Part shown: positions 18,789 to 25,719 of the stretch, one piece after another
How the letters are laid out: every line of letters begins with the position of its first letter
Position numbering within the stretch: position 1 is the first letter of the stretch
From: Rhodoferax sp.
GTDB taxonomy: Bacteria; Pseudomonadota; Gammaproteobacteria; Burkholderiales; Burkholderiaceae_C
Direction of reading: 5' to 3'
Assembly: GCA_029865845.1 (NCBI GenBank)
Contig: JARXAM010000130.1
Location: forward strand, 1-60,747
DNA: 60,747 bases
Made by a program: the position numbers and the translations under genes
Notes under the pieces: model-generated
Seen by the model: the letters and a program-made list of their open reading frames with translations, nothing else
What the model was told of the DNA's origin: nothing
Databases searched by the model: none

Positions 18789-18809
18789 AATAGGCCACTT
18801 CGGCCTATT
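18789..18809. promoter_or_regulatory. Palindromic operator between the HTH gene and the secreted-protein gene
   Basis: AATAGGCC-ACTTC-GGCCTATT is a perfect 8-bp inverted repeat with a 5-base centre. It lies in the 92-base divergent gap and is the natural binding site for the adjacent HTH regulator (inference). Confidence 0.55.
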
Positions 18810-18855
18810 TTGCTAACATCACCGCCACCTCAACACGTCCAATAGGGAAGAGAAC

Positions 18856-19275
18856 ATGAAGAAGCGTTATGCAGTGGCCTGTGCACTGTGGTTGGCAAGT
18901 ACCTGTGCATTGGCTGATTGGGAACACTTCGAGTCCACGGGTTCGGCAGCAATTCAGTACATGGTCGGCGGGGTCAAAAAAGCCGATGGAAAAATGGTTC
19001 TCGTTGAGTACAAGCGCATGGCAGTACAGCTAACCCCGCAAGGGGCAGTGAAGCCACAGGGGCTGATCGTGTCTGACCAGTTTGTTGCCGGGTGCCGTGA
19101 AGGCACTCGCGGCCTTGTCGTCCTGTTGAAGCTGAATAGCAGCGTCCACCAAGATGTAGGTGGGAGTCTGCGGGCGTTGGATCACAAGAAATACGACCCT
19201 CCCCAGCAGGTATCGCAAGACGATAAGGATGCTACGGCCCTCGCCACCAAGGTGTGCGGTGTGACGCCGCTATGA
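18856..19275 (+). CDS. Small secreted hypothetical protein
   Basis: 139 residues. The first 20 residues are a signal peptide (MKKRYAVACALWLASTCALA), predicted to be cleaved before DWEHF, so the mature protein is periplasmic or secreted. The mature part is beta-rich and contains two cysteines (GCREG and VCGV) that could form a disulfide. The pattern is reminiscent of small surface-adhesin E-like proteins, but weakly. A GGAAGAG ribosome site precedes the ATG. It is the only exported product recognised on the island. Confidence 0.7.
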   Translation: MKKRYAVACALWLASTCALADWEHFESTGSAAIQYMVGGVKKADGKMVLVEYKRMAVQLTPQGAVKPQGLIVSDQFVAGCREGTRGLVVLLKLNSSVHQDVGGSLRALDHKKYDPPQQVSQDDKDATALATKVCGVTPL

Positions 19276-19306
19276 CTGACTGAGGACGGCGCTAGGATTC
19301 GGCTGC

Positions 19307-19570
19307 ATGTTCACGGAAGACTTCAACCCTGCCCAAAGGTTAGCCACGGAGGTGTGGCCCCGCTGCCATGCCGTGGGGCTGGCGGTGCCTGACGCCGAGA
19401 CCTATGCCAACACCCAAGAGGTCGATCACCACATCGAGACCATGACCATCTGCCCCAGCATCACTGCATGGTGCCCCGCTTGTGGCCTTGTGGGGAACTG
19501 GCCGGGGATGTGCTGGGAGTCTGAGGCGAAGCCCACGCGGAAACGCAAGGGTCATTCTGGGATTGCCTGA
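19307..19570 (+). CDS. Small hypothetical protein with a CPAC motif
   Basis: 87 residues; not recognised. The centre has two Cys motifs (TICPS and WCPACG) and a third Cys (GMCWES), a possible zinc site, and the C-terminus is basic (KPTRKRKGHSG). Part of its coding sequence (19456-19513) is repeated in decayed form at 21711-21770, beyond the three-gene operon, suggesting a gene of this kind once lay there too. No clear ribosome site is seen. Confidence 0.5.
   Translation: MFTEDFNPAQRLATEVWPRCHAVGLAVPDAETYANTQEVDHHIETMTICPSITAWCPACGLVGNWPGMCWESEAKPTRKRKGHSGIA
19456..19513 (+). repeat. Degenerate direct repeat, left copy, flanking the three-gene operon
   Basis: About 50 of 60 aligned positions match 21711-21770, with a small gap near the 3' end. 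This copy is inside the 87-residue gene. The pair brackets the dual-OB/DUF488/DUF4326 operon. Confidence 0.7.
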
Positions 19571-19782
19571 AGGTGGCCGGTGGGTGGTGCCCCGCGACCC
19601 GGCAAGGGGGGAACTGTCGCCGCGATTTTGGGTCGAGTGGGCTCAGGGATTTTTGTGGCAAAAATACTTCCATATCGAGTCAGTAGACTGGCGGCATAGG
19701 CGAATTAGCTGTGCTTATGGGTGGCGTCAGCGCAAGTGAAATACGCATCGCTAGGGGCACTTGCACACGGGCTTACCTCAGC

Positions 19783-19810
19783 TTGACAAACCCAAGTTGT
19801 CTTCTAGGAT
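19783..19810 (+). promoter_or_regulatory. Promoter of the three-gene operon
   Basis: -35 TTGACA (perfect consensus, 19783-19788), 16-base spacer, -10 TAGGAT (19805-19810, four of six). The start codon follows about 30 bases later, after a GGGAGGAAGAG ribosome site. No palindromic operator is obvious. Confidence 0.6.
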
Positions 19811-19841
19811 GGCCCTACATAAAACAAAGGGAGGAAGAGAA

Positions 19842-20534
19842 ATGATACTGAAGACAATTATTTGCTTAGCGAACTCACGCAAGCCACCGTCTGGGCGGTG
19901 CATCGCTGGGAAAGAGTTGGTTAACGGGGCGACACAGAGCTGGGTTCGACCTGTGAGCAAACGTCCCGGCCACGAAGTATCCGAGGAGGAACGGCGTTAC
20001 GAGAGTGGTCAGAAAGTACAACTCTTGGACATTGTTTCGGTGCCTGTAATTCAATCCAGCCCCGCTGGTCACCAAGTAGAGAACTTCATCCTAGATGCAG
20101 ACTATTACTGGGAGAAGCATGGGGTAGCGACTTGGGCGCAAGTTCAAGCTGCTGCAGACCCCTATGATGCGGCGTTCTGGGGAAACTCTCAAAGCACGTA
20201 TCACGGGAAGCGTGACAAGATCGCGGAGGCGGTGGTCGCTGGTATAGGCAGCTCGCTTAAGCTCGTTGTCGTGAACGACCTAGTACTGCACGTTCGTCGA
20301 GAGGATGGCTATGAAGCAAATCAGGCTCGGCGTCGTGTCAGAGCAGGGTTCAAAGTCAATGGTACTGACTACTTGCTTTCCGTGACAGACCCCAACATCG
20401 AAGACACGTATTTGCAGAAACCAGAAGGGCAGTATCCAATCCCTGTAGCGGCAGTCTGCGTTAGCCTTGTCGAGGTCTGGAATGGATACGCCTTTAAGGT
20501 TGTCGCTTCAATCATTACACCGCAGATGTGCTAA
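19842..20534 (+). CDS. Dual OB-fold-like protein, first gene of candidate three-gene system
   Basis: 230 residues from the ATG at 19842, chosen for the GGAGGAAGAG site 5-7 bases upstream; the frame is open to 19761. Recurrent features are ICLANSRKPPSGRCIAGKEL at the N-terminus, WVRPVSKRPGHEVSEEERRY (near 36), WGNSQSTYHGKRDK (near 117) and a late LLSVTDPNIE (near 180). From memory these match a family described as containing two OB folds that is found in bacterial conflict contexts. OB folds commonly bind nucleic acids or nucleotides. It heads an operon with a DUF488 gene and a SLOG-like/DUF4326 gene. The family call needs a profile search. Confidence 0.65.
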   Translation: MILKTIICLANSRKPPSGRCIAGKELVNGATQSWVRPVSKRPGHEVSEEERRYESGQKVQLLDIVSVPVIQSSPAGHQVENFILDADYYWEKHGVATWAQVQAAADPYDAAFWGNSQSTYHGKRDKIAEAVVAGIGSSLKLVVVNDLVLHVRREDGYEANQARRRVRAGFKVNGTDYLLSVTDPNIEDTYLQKPEGQYPIPVAAVCVSLVEVWNGYAFKVVASIITPQMC

Positions 20535-20616
20535 CTGCCAATAATTGGTGAGGCCATCTGGATTGCGATTTAATGACAACAACTTCCTAATCAACGCCCA
20601 GATGAGCCTGAGAACT

Positions 20617-21069
20617 ATGACAGACACCGGGAACCTATTTACCATCGGGTTTACTCAAAAATCCGCAGAGCAGTTCTTTCGATTGTTGGCAAATAACTCT
20701 GTCCACACGCTGATAGATACCCGACTGAACAACACTGGGCAGCTTGCGGGTTTTAGCAAACGAGATGATCTGAAGTATTTCTGCAAAACCATTCTTTCTG
20801 CAGAATACGTTCACTGGCTCGAAAGTGCCCCAGAAGAAGCCATGTTGAGTGCCTACAAGAAGAAAGAAATCACTTGGGCGGACTATGCAAGCGAGTACTT
20901 GTCGCTCATCGAAAAGCGCAAGGTTGAAAGCAGCATAGGTTTAGTTTCGAGCGGTGGGGCATGTTTGTTGTGCAGTGAAGCCAAGCCTCACCAATGCCAC
21001 CGCAGCCTGCTTGCCGACTACTTGAGTAAAAAAAGTGGCAGTTCTTTCAAAGTGCAGCATCTGGTATGA
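20617..21069 (+). CDS. DUF488-family protein, second gene of candidate system
   Basis: 150 residues from the ATG at 20617; starts at 20602 (ATG) or 20545 (TTG) are also in frame. Family features are the opening FTIGFTQKSAEQFFRLL, the VHTLIDTRLNN strand with a conserved Asp-Thr-Arg (near 31) and, near 125, the C-terminal LLCSEAKPHQCHRSLLADYL with a Cys...Cys-His-Arg motif. DUF488 proteins are small and of unknown activity; the conserved Arg and Cys-His residues suggest a nucleotide or phosphate-containing ligand. Its stop overlaps the next start by ATGA, so translation is coupled. Confidence 0.8.
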   Translation: MTDTGNLFTIGFTQKSAEQFFRLLANNSVHTLIDTRLNNTGQLAGFSKRDDLKYFCKTILSAEYVHWLESAPEEAMLSAYKKKEITWADYASEYLSLIEKRKVESSIGLVSSGGACLLCSEAKPHQCHRSLLADYLSKKSGSSFKVQHLV

Positions 21070-21692
21070 GCGGCCAGCGCATCTTGGTTGCGGCGTCTGA
21101 TGGGATTGCTGCAGAAAGTTGGTTGAAGCGCAAACTGGGAGAATCAATTCCAGAGAGCAGCGTCCAGGTCATCGTGCTCGGACGAAACAAGCACCTATTG
21201 GCGGCCCTAAATGAGCTGGGTATAGAAGCCACGCATATCCAAACTGACACCGCGCTTCGCAAATCTGATGTCCGCAAAGCTCTGAGTGATTGCGATCATC
21301 TGTTGCTTTTCTGGGACGGACGAACGCTCAGCGATTTGCTGTTTGAAGCTCGCTTGCGCGGAATCCCGACAAAAGTGCATGCCATCCAAGTAACGGAGGT
21401 TGTCAATCGTGATCGCAGTGATAGTTTCGATGCGTACATTGGCCGTGGTACCCCATGGGGCAACCCGTTTGTAGTCGGCGGGCAAGAGGGGCAGTTTGAT
21501 CGAGACGAGGCAATCGAAAAATATAAGGCTCATTTCGAGTCGAACATAGTGGGAGACGAAAGCAAGCGCAGAGGTCTCCTTGGACTCAGAGGCATGCGCA
21601 TTGCTTGTCATTGCAAGCCTCTCGCATGCCACGGTGATGTTATTGCCAGCTATCTCAATGGCTTAGACCCAGACCACATCGAAGCAGCCTGA
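21066..21692 (+). CDS. SLOG-like domain fused to DUF4326, third gene of candidate system
   Basis: 208 residues, start ATG overlapping the DUF488 stop. Residues about 1-115 look like a Rossmann-type SLOG nucleotide-binding domain: beta strand RILVAASDG, then HLLLFWDGRTLSDLL near 78. Residues about 118-205 are DUF4326: AYIGRGTPWGNPFVVGG (near 121), REEAI-like DRDEAIEKYKAHF (near 141) and GMRIACHCKPLACHGDVIAS (near 178). SLOG proteins bind or generate nucleotide ligands in several anti-phage systems, supporting a sensing or immunity role (inference). Confidence 0.75.
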   Translation: MSGQRILVAASDGIAAESWLKRKLGESIPESSVQVIVLGRNKHLLAALNELGIEATHIQTDTALRKSDVRKALSDCDHLLLFWDGRTLSDLLFEARLRGIPTKVHAIQVTEVVNRDRSDSFDAYIGRGTPWGNPFVVGGQEGQFDRDEAIEKYKAHFESNIVGDESKRRGLLGLRGMRIACHCKPLACHGDVIASYLNGLDPDHIEAA

Positions 21693-21710
21693 TTTAAAAA
21701 CCTACGTAGC

Positions 21711-21770
21711 CAGCATCACCGCATGGTGTCCCGTTGGTGGCCTTATGGGGTGCTGGTCACGGGGATGTGC
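21711..21770 (+). repeat. Degenerate direct repeat, right copy, flanking the three-gene operon
   Basis: It matches 19456-19513 at most positions. Translated in the equivalent frame it still reads SITAW-CP, then diverges (VGGLMGCW), so it is a decayed piece of the 87-residue gene. It begins about 20 bases after the stop of the DUF4326 gene. Confidence 0.7.
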
Positions 21771-21809
21771 GTCAAGGTCAGTCCACACGCCTTGCGTATG
21801 AACCTAATA

Positions 21810-22298
21810 CTATCGCGGCCATGTACCCCGCAATAGCTGCCCAGCGGCCTCTGTGATAGCCGCCGCCCTCGTATTGTGAGCGTTAGATGCAAATCGTTCA
21901 CCGGCCTTGCTCATTGTGCAAGCGTAGAGATCGCCCCGCGTGTGAACGGTACAGGTCCAGCCTGCCGCCTCCAAGTCACGAAAGACCTTGTTCGCGTTCA
22001 CGTCGTCGTAACGCGTGTGGGGAATAGCGCCAAGGAACTTCTCTTGAACCGCCGCATCTGGCAAGACTAGATCGCCACTCTCCCACCGATTGCCGTCGCG
22101 CCCAAGGTATACGGACTTTTGGCATGTGTCACAGGTCGCATGCCGATGCCCATTTGCATCTTGGATTCGAGTCCACATACTGTGCGTGCAGCCACCGTAG
22201 AGCTTTTCGTAGATACGCAACTCATCAGGAGTAGCTGCCGTGCGCTTCAGCGGGTGCTCGCTATTGAAGTTCCATTCTTGCCGGCCTGATAAGTTCAT
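21810..22298 (-). CDS. Island hypothetical protein with Zn-ribbon-like and phage-like parts
   Basis: 162 residues. The N-terminal half has a Cys/His set (GGCTHSMW, HATCDTCQKS) compatible with a zinc ribbon. The C-terminal half (AGWTCTVHTRGDLYACTM, then a helix rich in Ala) resembles small phage proteins described as ABA-sandwich domains. Neither assignment is firm. The gene reads toward the three-gene operon and converges with it. It is the last island gene before tRNA-His. Confidence 0.6.
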   Translation of the reverse strand: MNLSGRQEWNFNSEHPLKRTAATPDELRIYEKLYGGCTHSMWTRIQDANGHRHATCDTCQKSVYLGRDGNRWESGDLVLPDAAVQEKFLGAIPHTRYDDVNANKVFRDLEAAGWTCTVHTRGDLYACTMSKAGERFASNAHNTRAAAITEAAGQLLRGTWPR

Positions 22299-22337
22299 CG
22301 GCCAATTCTAGATTGGGGTACCACTCGCCCAAAGAAA

Positions 22338-22365
22338 AAGCCCCAAGAATCACTTCTTGAGGCTT
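22338..22365 (-). terminator. Island-borne terminator downstream of tRNA-His
   Basis: Stem AAGCCCCAAGAA / TTCTTGAGGCTT with a 4-base loop; the single mismatch becomes a G-U pair in the minus-strand RNA. The minus-strand 3' side is a TTTTTC tract. It replaces the terminator at 14433-14465 that was displaced by integration. Confidence 0.7.
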
Positions 22366-22373
22366 CAATCCTT

Positions 22374-22394
22374 GCACCCACATCATGCACCCAC
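22374..22394 (+). repeat. Putative integrase arm-binding repeat, right
   Basis: TGCACCCAC-atcA-TGCACCCAC, matching the left repeat at 14555-14576 with two differences. It lies about 40 bases from the right core. Confidence 0.55.
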
Positions 22395-22432
22395 ACCCCG
22401 TGGGAAGCCGCATGAATACTAGGTCTTAAACG

Positions 22433-22451
22433 TTGGGGTGGCTGATGGGGC
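22433..22451 (+). repeat. Right attachment-site core within the tRNA-His 3' end
   Basis: TTGGGGTGGCTGATGGGGC, identical to the left core. It includes the encoded CCA end of tRNA-His. Confidence 0.85.
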
Positions 22452-22510
22452 TCGAACCCACGACAACAGGAATCACAATCCTGGACTCTACCAACTGAGC
22501 TACAGCCACC
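22434..22510 (-). tRNA. tRNA-His (GTG)
   Basis: 77 bases on the minus strand with CCA encoded. The transcript begins GGTGGCTGTAGCTCAGTTGG, has anticodon loop TTGTGAT (anticodon GTG) and T-loop GGTTCGAGCCC, and ends AGCCACCCCA, with the extra G-1 paired to C73 as usual in tRNA-His. It lies 39 bases downstream of ppiD. Its 3' end is the integration target of the island; the tRNA itself remains intact. Confidence 0.97.
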
Positions 22511-22549
22511 GTAGACCGAAATTATAGCCTTGAAATCAAGGCCAATGCG

Positions 22550-24472
22550 TCATTTCTCCGCTGTTTTTGCGTGCCCTGGCTCGGGAACCTTGATCTGCAC
22601 TTTGAAGCGTTGCTTCAGGCTTTCGTAGTACGCACTACTCTCTGCAGCAGCTACCCATTGGGCGTATTGGGCCTGTTCTTGCTTTGCCTTGGCATCATCC
22701 ACCGTAGTGCGTGGCAACACCTTGTTAACACGCACTACGACGTAGCCTTGGCCACCCATGTCGGCACCAGTAAACCCAGGCAGTTTGGCGGCATTCACTT
22801 TCAGCGCTGCGTCTATTATAGAGGCCGCGATACCTTGGGGAGCGTCTCGTGCCACCGTAACCGGGGCGGGCATTGACACGGCGGTAGGGCTGCTTTGAAG
22901 CGCCGCCAGCTTTTCTGCACCCTCTTTTTTAGCCTGATCCAATGCGCGGCTGGCTATCAAGCGCTCGCGAACTTGTGTCTTTACATCAGCAAGTGCCAAT
23001 GCACGCGAAGGGCTGTATGCCACCACACGCGCAGCGACGAGTTGGTTAGCCCCCAACTCTAGTGCTTCTGTGTTGCGCTGCTTTTCCAGCGACTCCGCAC
23101 TAAAAATCGCATCCAACAACTTCGGGTTGGCCAGCGGACCCGTGGCACCAGGCACCGGATTGCGCTGCAGATTGGACGCTGTTTTAACCTCAAGCTTCAG
23201 CCGCTCAGCAACGGGCTTCAAGCTGTCTGATTGTTCGTAGACGCCATTGGTGAACGACTCGGCCGCTTCAGCAAACTTGCGCTGTGCTAGTTGGGCGCGC
23301 AGTTCAGGCTCCAACGTGGCGCGTGCCTCGTCAAAAGTGGGCTGCTTGGGCGACTTCACATCGACCAGTTTAATGATGTGGTAACCAAAATCAGACTCCA
23401 CAACCTCACTGATGTCACCTTTCTTCATGGAGAAAGCCGCATCTTCAAACGGCTTGACCATGGTGCCGCGGCCAAAGAAATCGAGGTCACCGCCGCGCGC
23501 TGCAGAGCCTGGGTCCTCGGAGTTCTTTTTGGCAAGGTCTGCAAACGATTCAGGCGCTTTGCGTACCTGAGCCAACAAGGCGGTGGCCCGCTCCTTGGCC
23601 TTTGCGCGATCGGCTGCTGCCATGTCTTTGGGGGCATTGACCAAGATGTGGCTTGCGCGTCGCTCTTCGTTGGCACTCAAGCGGCTGGCGTTTTGCTCGA
23701 AGTAAGTCCGCAGATCTGCATCGCTTACTGACACCGTATCTTTGATGGCATCGATATCAAGCACCACGTACTCGACATTGGCGGTCTCAGTGGACTGAAA
23801 CAGCGTCGCATTGGCCTGAAAGTAGGTTTCGATGTCTGCATCGGTGGGATTGATTTTGGATGCGTAATCAGCAGGTGTGAACCGCAGCACTTGTATTTCG
23901 CGGCGTTCAAAAAACGCGTTCAACGCAAGTTCCGACAGAGGCTTGGGTGAGAACGCAGTACTGGCAACCGCTGACTCCACTTGGCTCAGCGAGAGATCAC
24001 GGCGCACACGTGCTTCAAAACCTTCGGGTGTGAGGCCTTGGCTAGCGGCCAATTCGCGATAGCGCTCCATATCCAGCGTGCCGTCGGCCTTTCGCAAACC
24101 CGCGATAGTCGGGTTTTGCTGCAGTTCACGCGCTAGGCGCGCGTTGCTGGTCGTAAGGTGGGAACTCAGCACCGCCTCCGCGATGACCTTTTCGCGCACC
24201 AAACGCTCTAGCGTGGAGTAGCGGGCTTGCGCAGAGTCGAGAAGTTTGGGATCTAAATTGGGTACCGAGCTTCGTAGTCGGTCTGCTTCAGCTTTGTGTG
24301 CAAAGTCCCATTCGTCTTGCGTGATCTTGGTCTTACCCACAATGGCTACCGTCGCACCGCTACCTGACATGGTGCGGTATCCGTCGACACCAACCAGCAC
24401 AAATGCTGGAATGATGAGCAAGAACATCACGAACATCAGAATCTTCGTGTGCTTGCGAACAAAATCAAACAT
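22550..24472 (-). CDS. ppiD: Periplasmic folding chaperone PpiD (SurA-like, parvulin domain)
   Basis: 640 residues from the ATG at 24470-24472, which has GGAG upstream; the open frame reaches 24496. Residues about 11-33 are the single membrane anchor (MFVMFLLIIPAFVLVGVDG region). A SurA-type N-domain follows. The parvulin-type rotamase domain lies near residues 280-375 (RRASHILVNAP, GGDLDFFGRGTMVKPFEDAA, FGYHIIKLVD). A second, degenerate rotamase-like part occurs toward the C-terminus. PpiD works at the SecYEG exit helping outer-membrane proteins fold. It is preceded by a terminator and tRNA-Val. Confidence 0.93.
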   Translation of the reverse strand: MFDFVRKHTKILMFVMFLLIIPAFVLVGVDGYRTMSGSGATVAIVGKTKITQDEWDFAHKAEADRLRSSVPNLDPKLLDSAQARYSTLERLVREKVIAEAVLSSHLTTSNARLARELQQNPTIAGLRKADGTLDMERYRELAASQGLTPEGFEARVRRDLSLSQVESAVASTAFSPKPLSELALNAFFERREIQVLRFTPADYASKINPTDADIETYFQANATLFQSTETANVEYVVLDIDAIKDTVSVSDADLRTYFEQNASRLSANEERRASHILVNAPKDMAAADRAKAKERATALLAQVRKAPESFADLAKKNSEDPGSAARGGDLDFFGRGTMVKPFEDAAFSMKKGDISEVVESDFGYHIIKLVDVKSPKQPTFDEARATLEPELRAQLAQRKFAEAAESFTNGVYEQSDSLKPVAERLKLEVKTASNLQRNPVPGATGPLANPKLLDAIFSAESLEKQRNTEALELGANQLVAARVVAYSPSRALALADVKTQVRERLIASRALDQAKKEGAEKLAALQSSPTAVSMPAPVTVARDAPQGIAASIIDAALKVNAAKLPGFTGADMGGQGYVVVRVNKVLPRTTVDDAKAKQEQAQYAQWVAAAESSAYYESLKQRFKVQIKVPEPGHAKTAEK

Positions 24473-24494
24473 CGCCAATTCTCCAAGTGAGCAC

Positions 24495-24521
24495 AAAAAA
24501 GGCGAACAAATTGTTCGCCTT
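24495..24521 (-). terminator. Rho-independent terminator after tRNA-Val
   Basis: Stem AAGGCGAAC.../...GTTCGCCTT, followed on the minus strand by a run of T. It separates the hup/tRNA-Val unit from ppiD, although it lies only about 23 bases from the ppiD start. Confidence 0.75.
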
Positions 24522-24535
24522 AGCTGGTTGGGGGG

Positions 24536-24611
24536 TGGTGGGTGATGACGGGCTCGAACCGCCGACCTACGCCTTGTAAGGGCGCCGCTCTACCAACTGA
24601 GCTAATCACCC
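24536..24611 (-). tRNA. tRNA-Val (TAC)
   Basis: 76 bases with CCA encoded. It begins GGGTGATTAGCTCAGTTGG, has anticodon loop CTTACAA (anticodon TAC) and T-loop GGTTCGAGCCC, and ends CATCACCCACCA. It lies 15 bases downstream of the HU gene, so the two are probably cotranscribed. Confidence 0.97.
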
Positions 24612-24626
24612 CCCGAAATCCGAATT

Positions 24627-24899
24627 CTAGTTCAACGCATCTTTCAATGCCTTGCCTGGTCGAAATTTTGGAACCTTTGCGGCCTCGATCTTAATCGCTG
24701 CCTTAGTGCGGGGGTTGCGCCCCACGCGTTCAGCACGCTCACCGACGACGAATGTGCCAAATCCAACCAGGGAGACAGAACCGCCATCAGCCAAGGTTTC
24801 TTTGACTGCTTCGATCGTGGAATCCAACGCGCGCGTGGCGACTGCTTTAGACACATCTGCACGCTTTGCAATGTATTCAATCAGCTCCGTTTTGTTCAC
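24627..24899 (-). CDS. hupB: DNA-binding protein HU, beta-type
   Basis: 90 residues, the standard HU length, using the GTG at 24897-24899 ([19 protein letters not shown]) with AGAGG a few bases upstream; the open frame starts at 24920. The family signature [18 protein letters not shown] lies near residue 46, and the C-terminal [13 protein letters not shown] ends the protein. HU dimers bend and compact DNA with little sequence specificity. The lon/clpX/ppiD-type chromosomal context is partly kept, with ppiD nearby. Confidence 0.95.
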   Translation of the reverse strand: MNKTELIEYIAKRADVSKAVATRALDSTIEAVKETLADGGSVSLVGFGTFVVGERAERVGRNPRTKAAIKIEAAKVPKFRPGKALKDALN

Positions 24900-25124
24900 A
24901 GGGACCTCTTTTTCTGACACCAGAGTTAGACAACAACGCTACGTAATGGGTACGCCAACGTGGCATCGATGTTGTCGATTTTGTAGCTACTTGGCTATCT
25001 ATTTGCTAGCATTTTTGTAATGCCCGATACATTGAATTCTAGACGCAAATTCTTCGGGAACTTTTCTGTACGCCGGTTTTTTTCCACACAACTCTGGTGA
25101 ACGAAGGACTCAGGTGAAAGTCTT

Positions 25125-25700
25125 TTAGCGTGCTTTCGCACGAATTTCCGGCAACGCTTTCTGAAGGTAGTACACCATCGACCACACAGTAAGAACGGCG
25201 GCGGCCCAAATCAACCATGCCCCCCATTGCCGGGTGTCGATAAGGCCCAACAGGCTTCCGTTAAACAGCAAAAAGGGGATGGCCACCATCTGTGCCACTG
25301 TTTTTAGCTTGCCAAGCATGTGTACAGCCACGCTCTTACTGGCACCGATTTGCGCCATCCACTCTCTCAAGGCGGAGATGGCTATTTCGCGGCCAATGAT
25401 GATGAGCGCGACAAACACATCGGCACGCTGCAAGTGCACCAACACCAACACACACGCACACACCAAAAACTTATCTGCCACCGGATCCAGGAACGCCCCG
25501 AATGAGGAGGTCTGGTTGAGCTTGCGCGCCAGATATCCGTCCAACCAATCCGTGAGCGCGAACAACACAAACATGATCGTTGCCACCATGTTTTTTTCTG
25601 TGTCGCTTACCCAACTGTCTGGCAAATAAAAAATTCCCACGATGAGGGGAATCGCGAAGATTCGCGCCCAGGTCATGATGGTAGGGATGGTGGTAAACAT
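25125..25700 (-). CDS. pgsA: CDP-diacylglycerol-glycerol-3-phosphate 3-phosphatidyltransferase
   Basis: 191 residues. The CDP-alcohol phosphotransferase signature runs from TDWLDGYLARKLNQTSSFG to FLDPVADKF, giving the D-G-x2-A-R...G-x3-D-x3-D pattern near residues 47-76. Four to five hydrophobic membrane segments are visible. The enzyme makes phosphatidylglycerophosphate, the committed step to phosphatidylglycerol and cardiolipin. An internal Met at residue 9 (MTWARIF) is an alternative start. It follows uvrC by about 20 bases, a pairing seen in many proteobacteria. Confidence 0.95.
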   Translation of the reverse strand: MFTTIPTIMTWARIFAIPLIVGIFYLPDSWVSDTEKNMVATIMFVLFALTDWLDGYLARKLNQTSSFGAFLDPVADKFLVCACVLVLVHLQRADVFVALIIIGREIAISALREWMAQIGASKSVAVHMLGKLKTVAQMVAIPFLLFNGSLLGLIDTRQWGAWLIWAAAVLTVWSMVYYLQKALPEIRAKAR

Positions 25701-25719
25701 GCTCGGATTGTGGCACGGC

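Larger units (their letters stand above)
14474..22451. mobile_element. Integrated genomic island in the 3' end of tRNA-His
   Basis: The island is bounded by 19-bp identical direct repeats, TTGGGGTGGCTGATGGGGC, at 14474-14492 and 22433-22451. The right copy is the 3' end of an intact tRNA-His gene. A tyrosine integrase gene starts about 95 bases inside the left repeat. The unit length is about 7.96 kb. Cargo comprises a ParB-like protein, a Cys/His-cluster protein, a serine recombinase, an HTH regulator, several hypotheticals and a three-gene operon that looks visibly less GC-rich than the flanks. No replication or conjugation genes are recognised, so it is integrative but probably not self-transmissible. 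Confidence 0.88.

Noticed and set aside
19482..19739. Second plus-strand frame overlapping the 87-residue gene
   Set aside because: Trp/Arg-rich with no motif and no ribosome site; the other frame is the one whose translation is partly preserved in the downstream repeat.
24980..25020. TAGCTACTTGGCTATCTATTTGCTAGC-like stretch downstream of pgsA
   Set aside because: It resembles short dispersed repeats of Comamonadaceae, but no second good copy is visible in the window, so it is not called.
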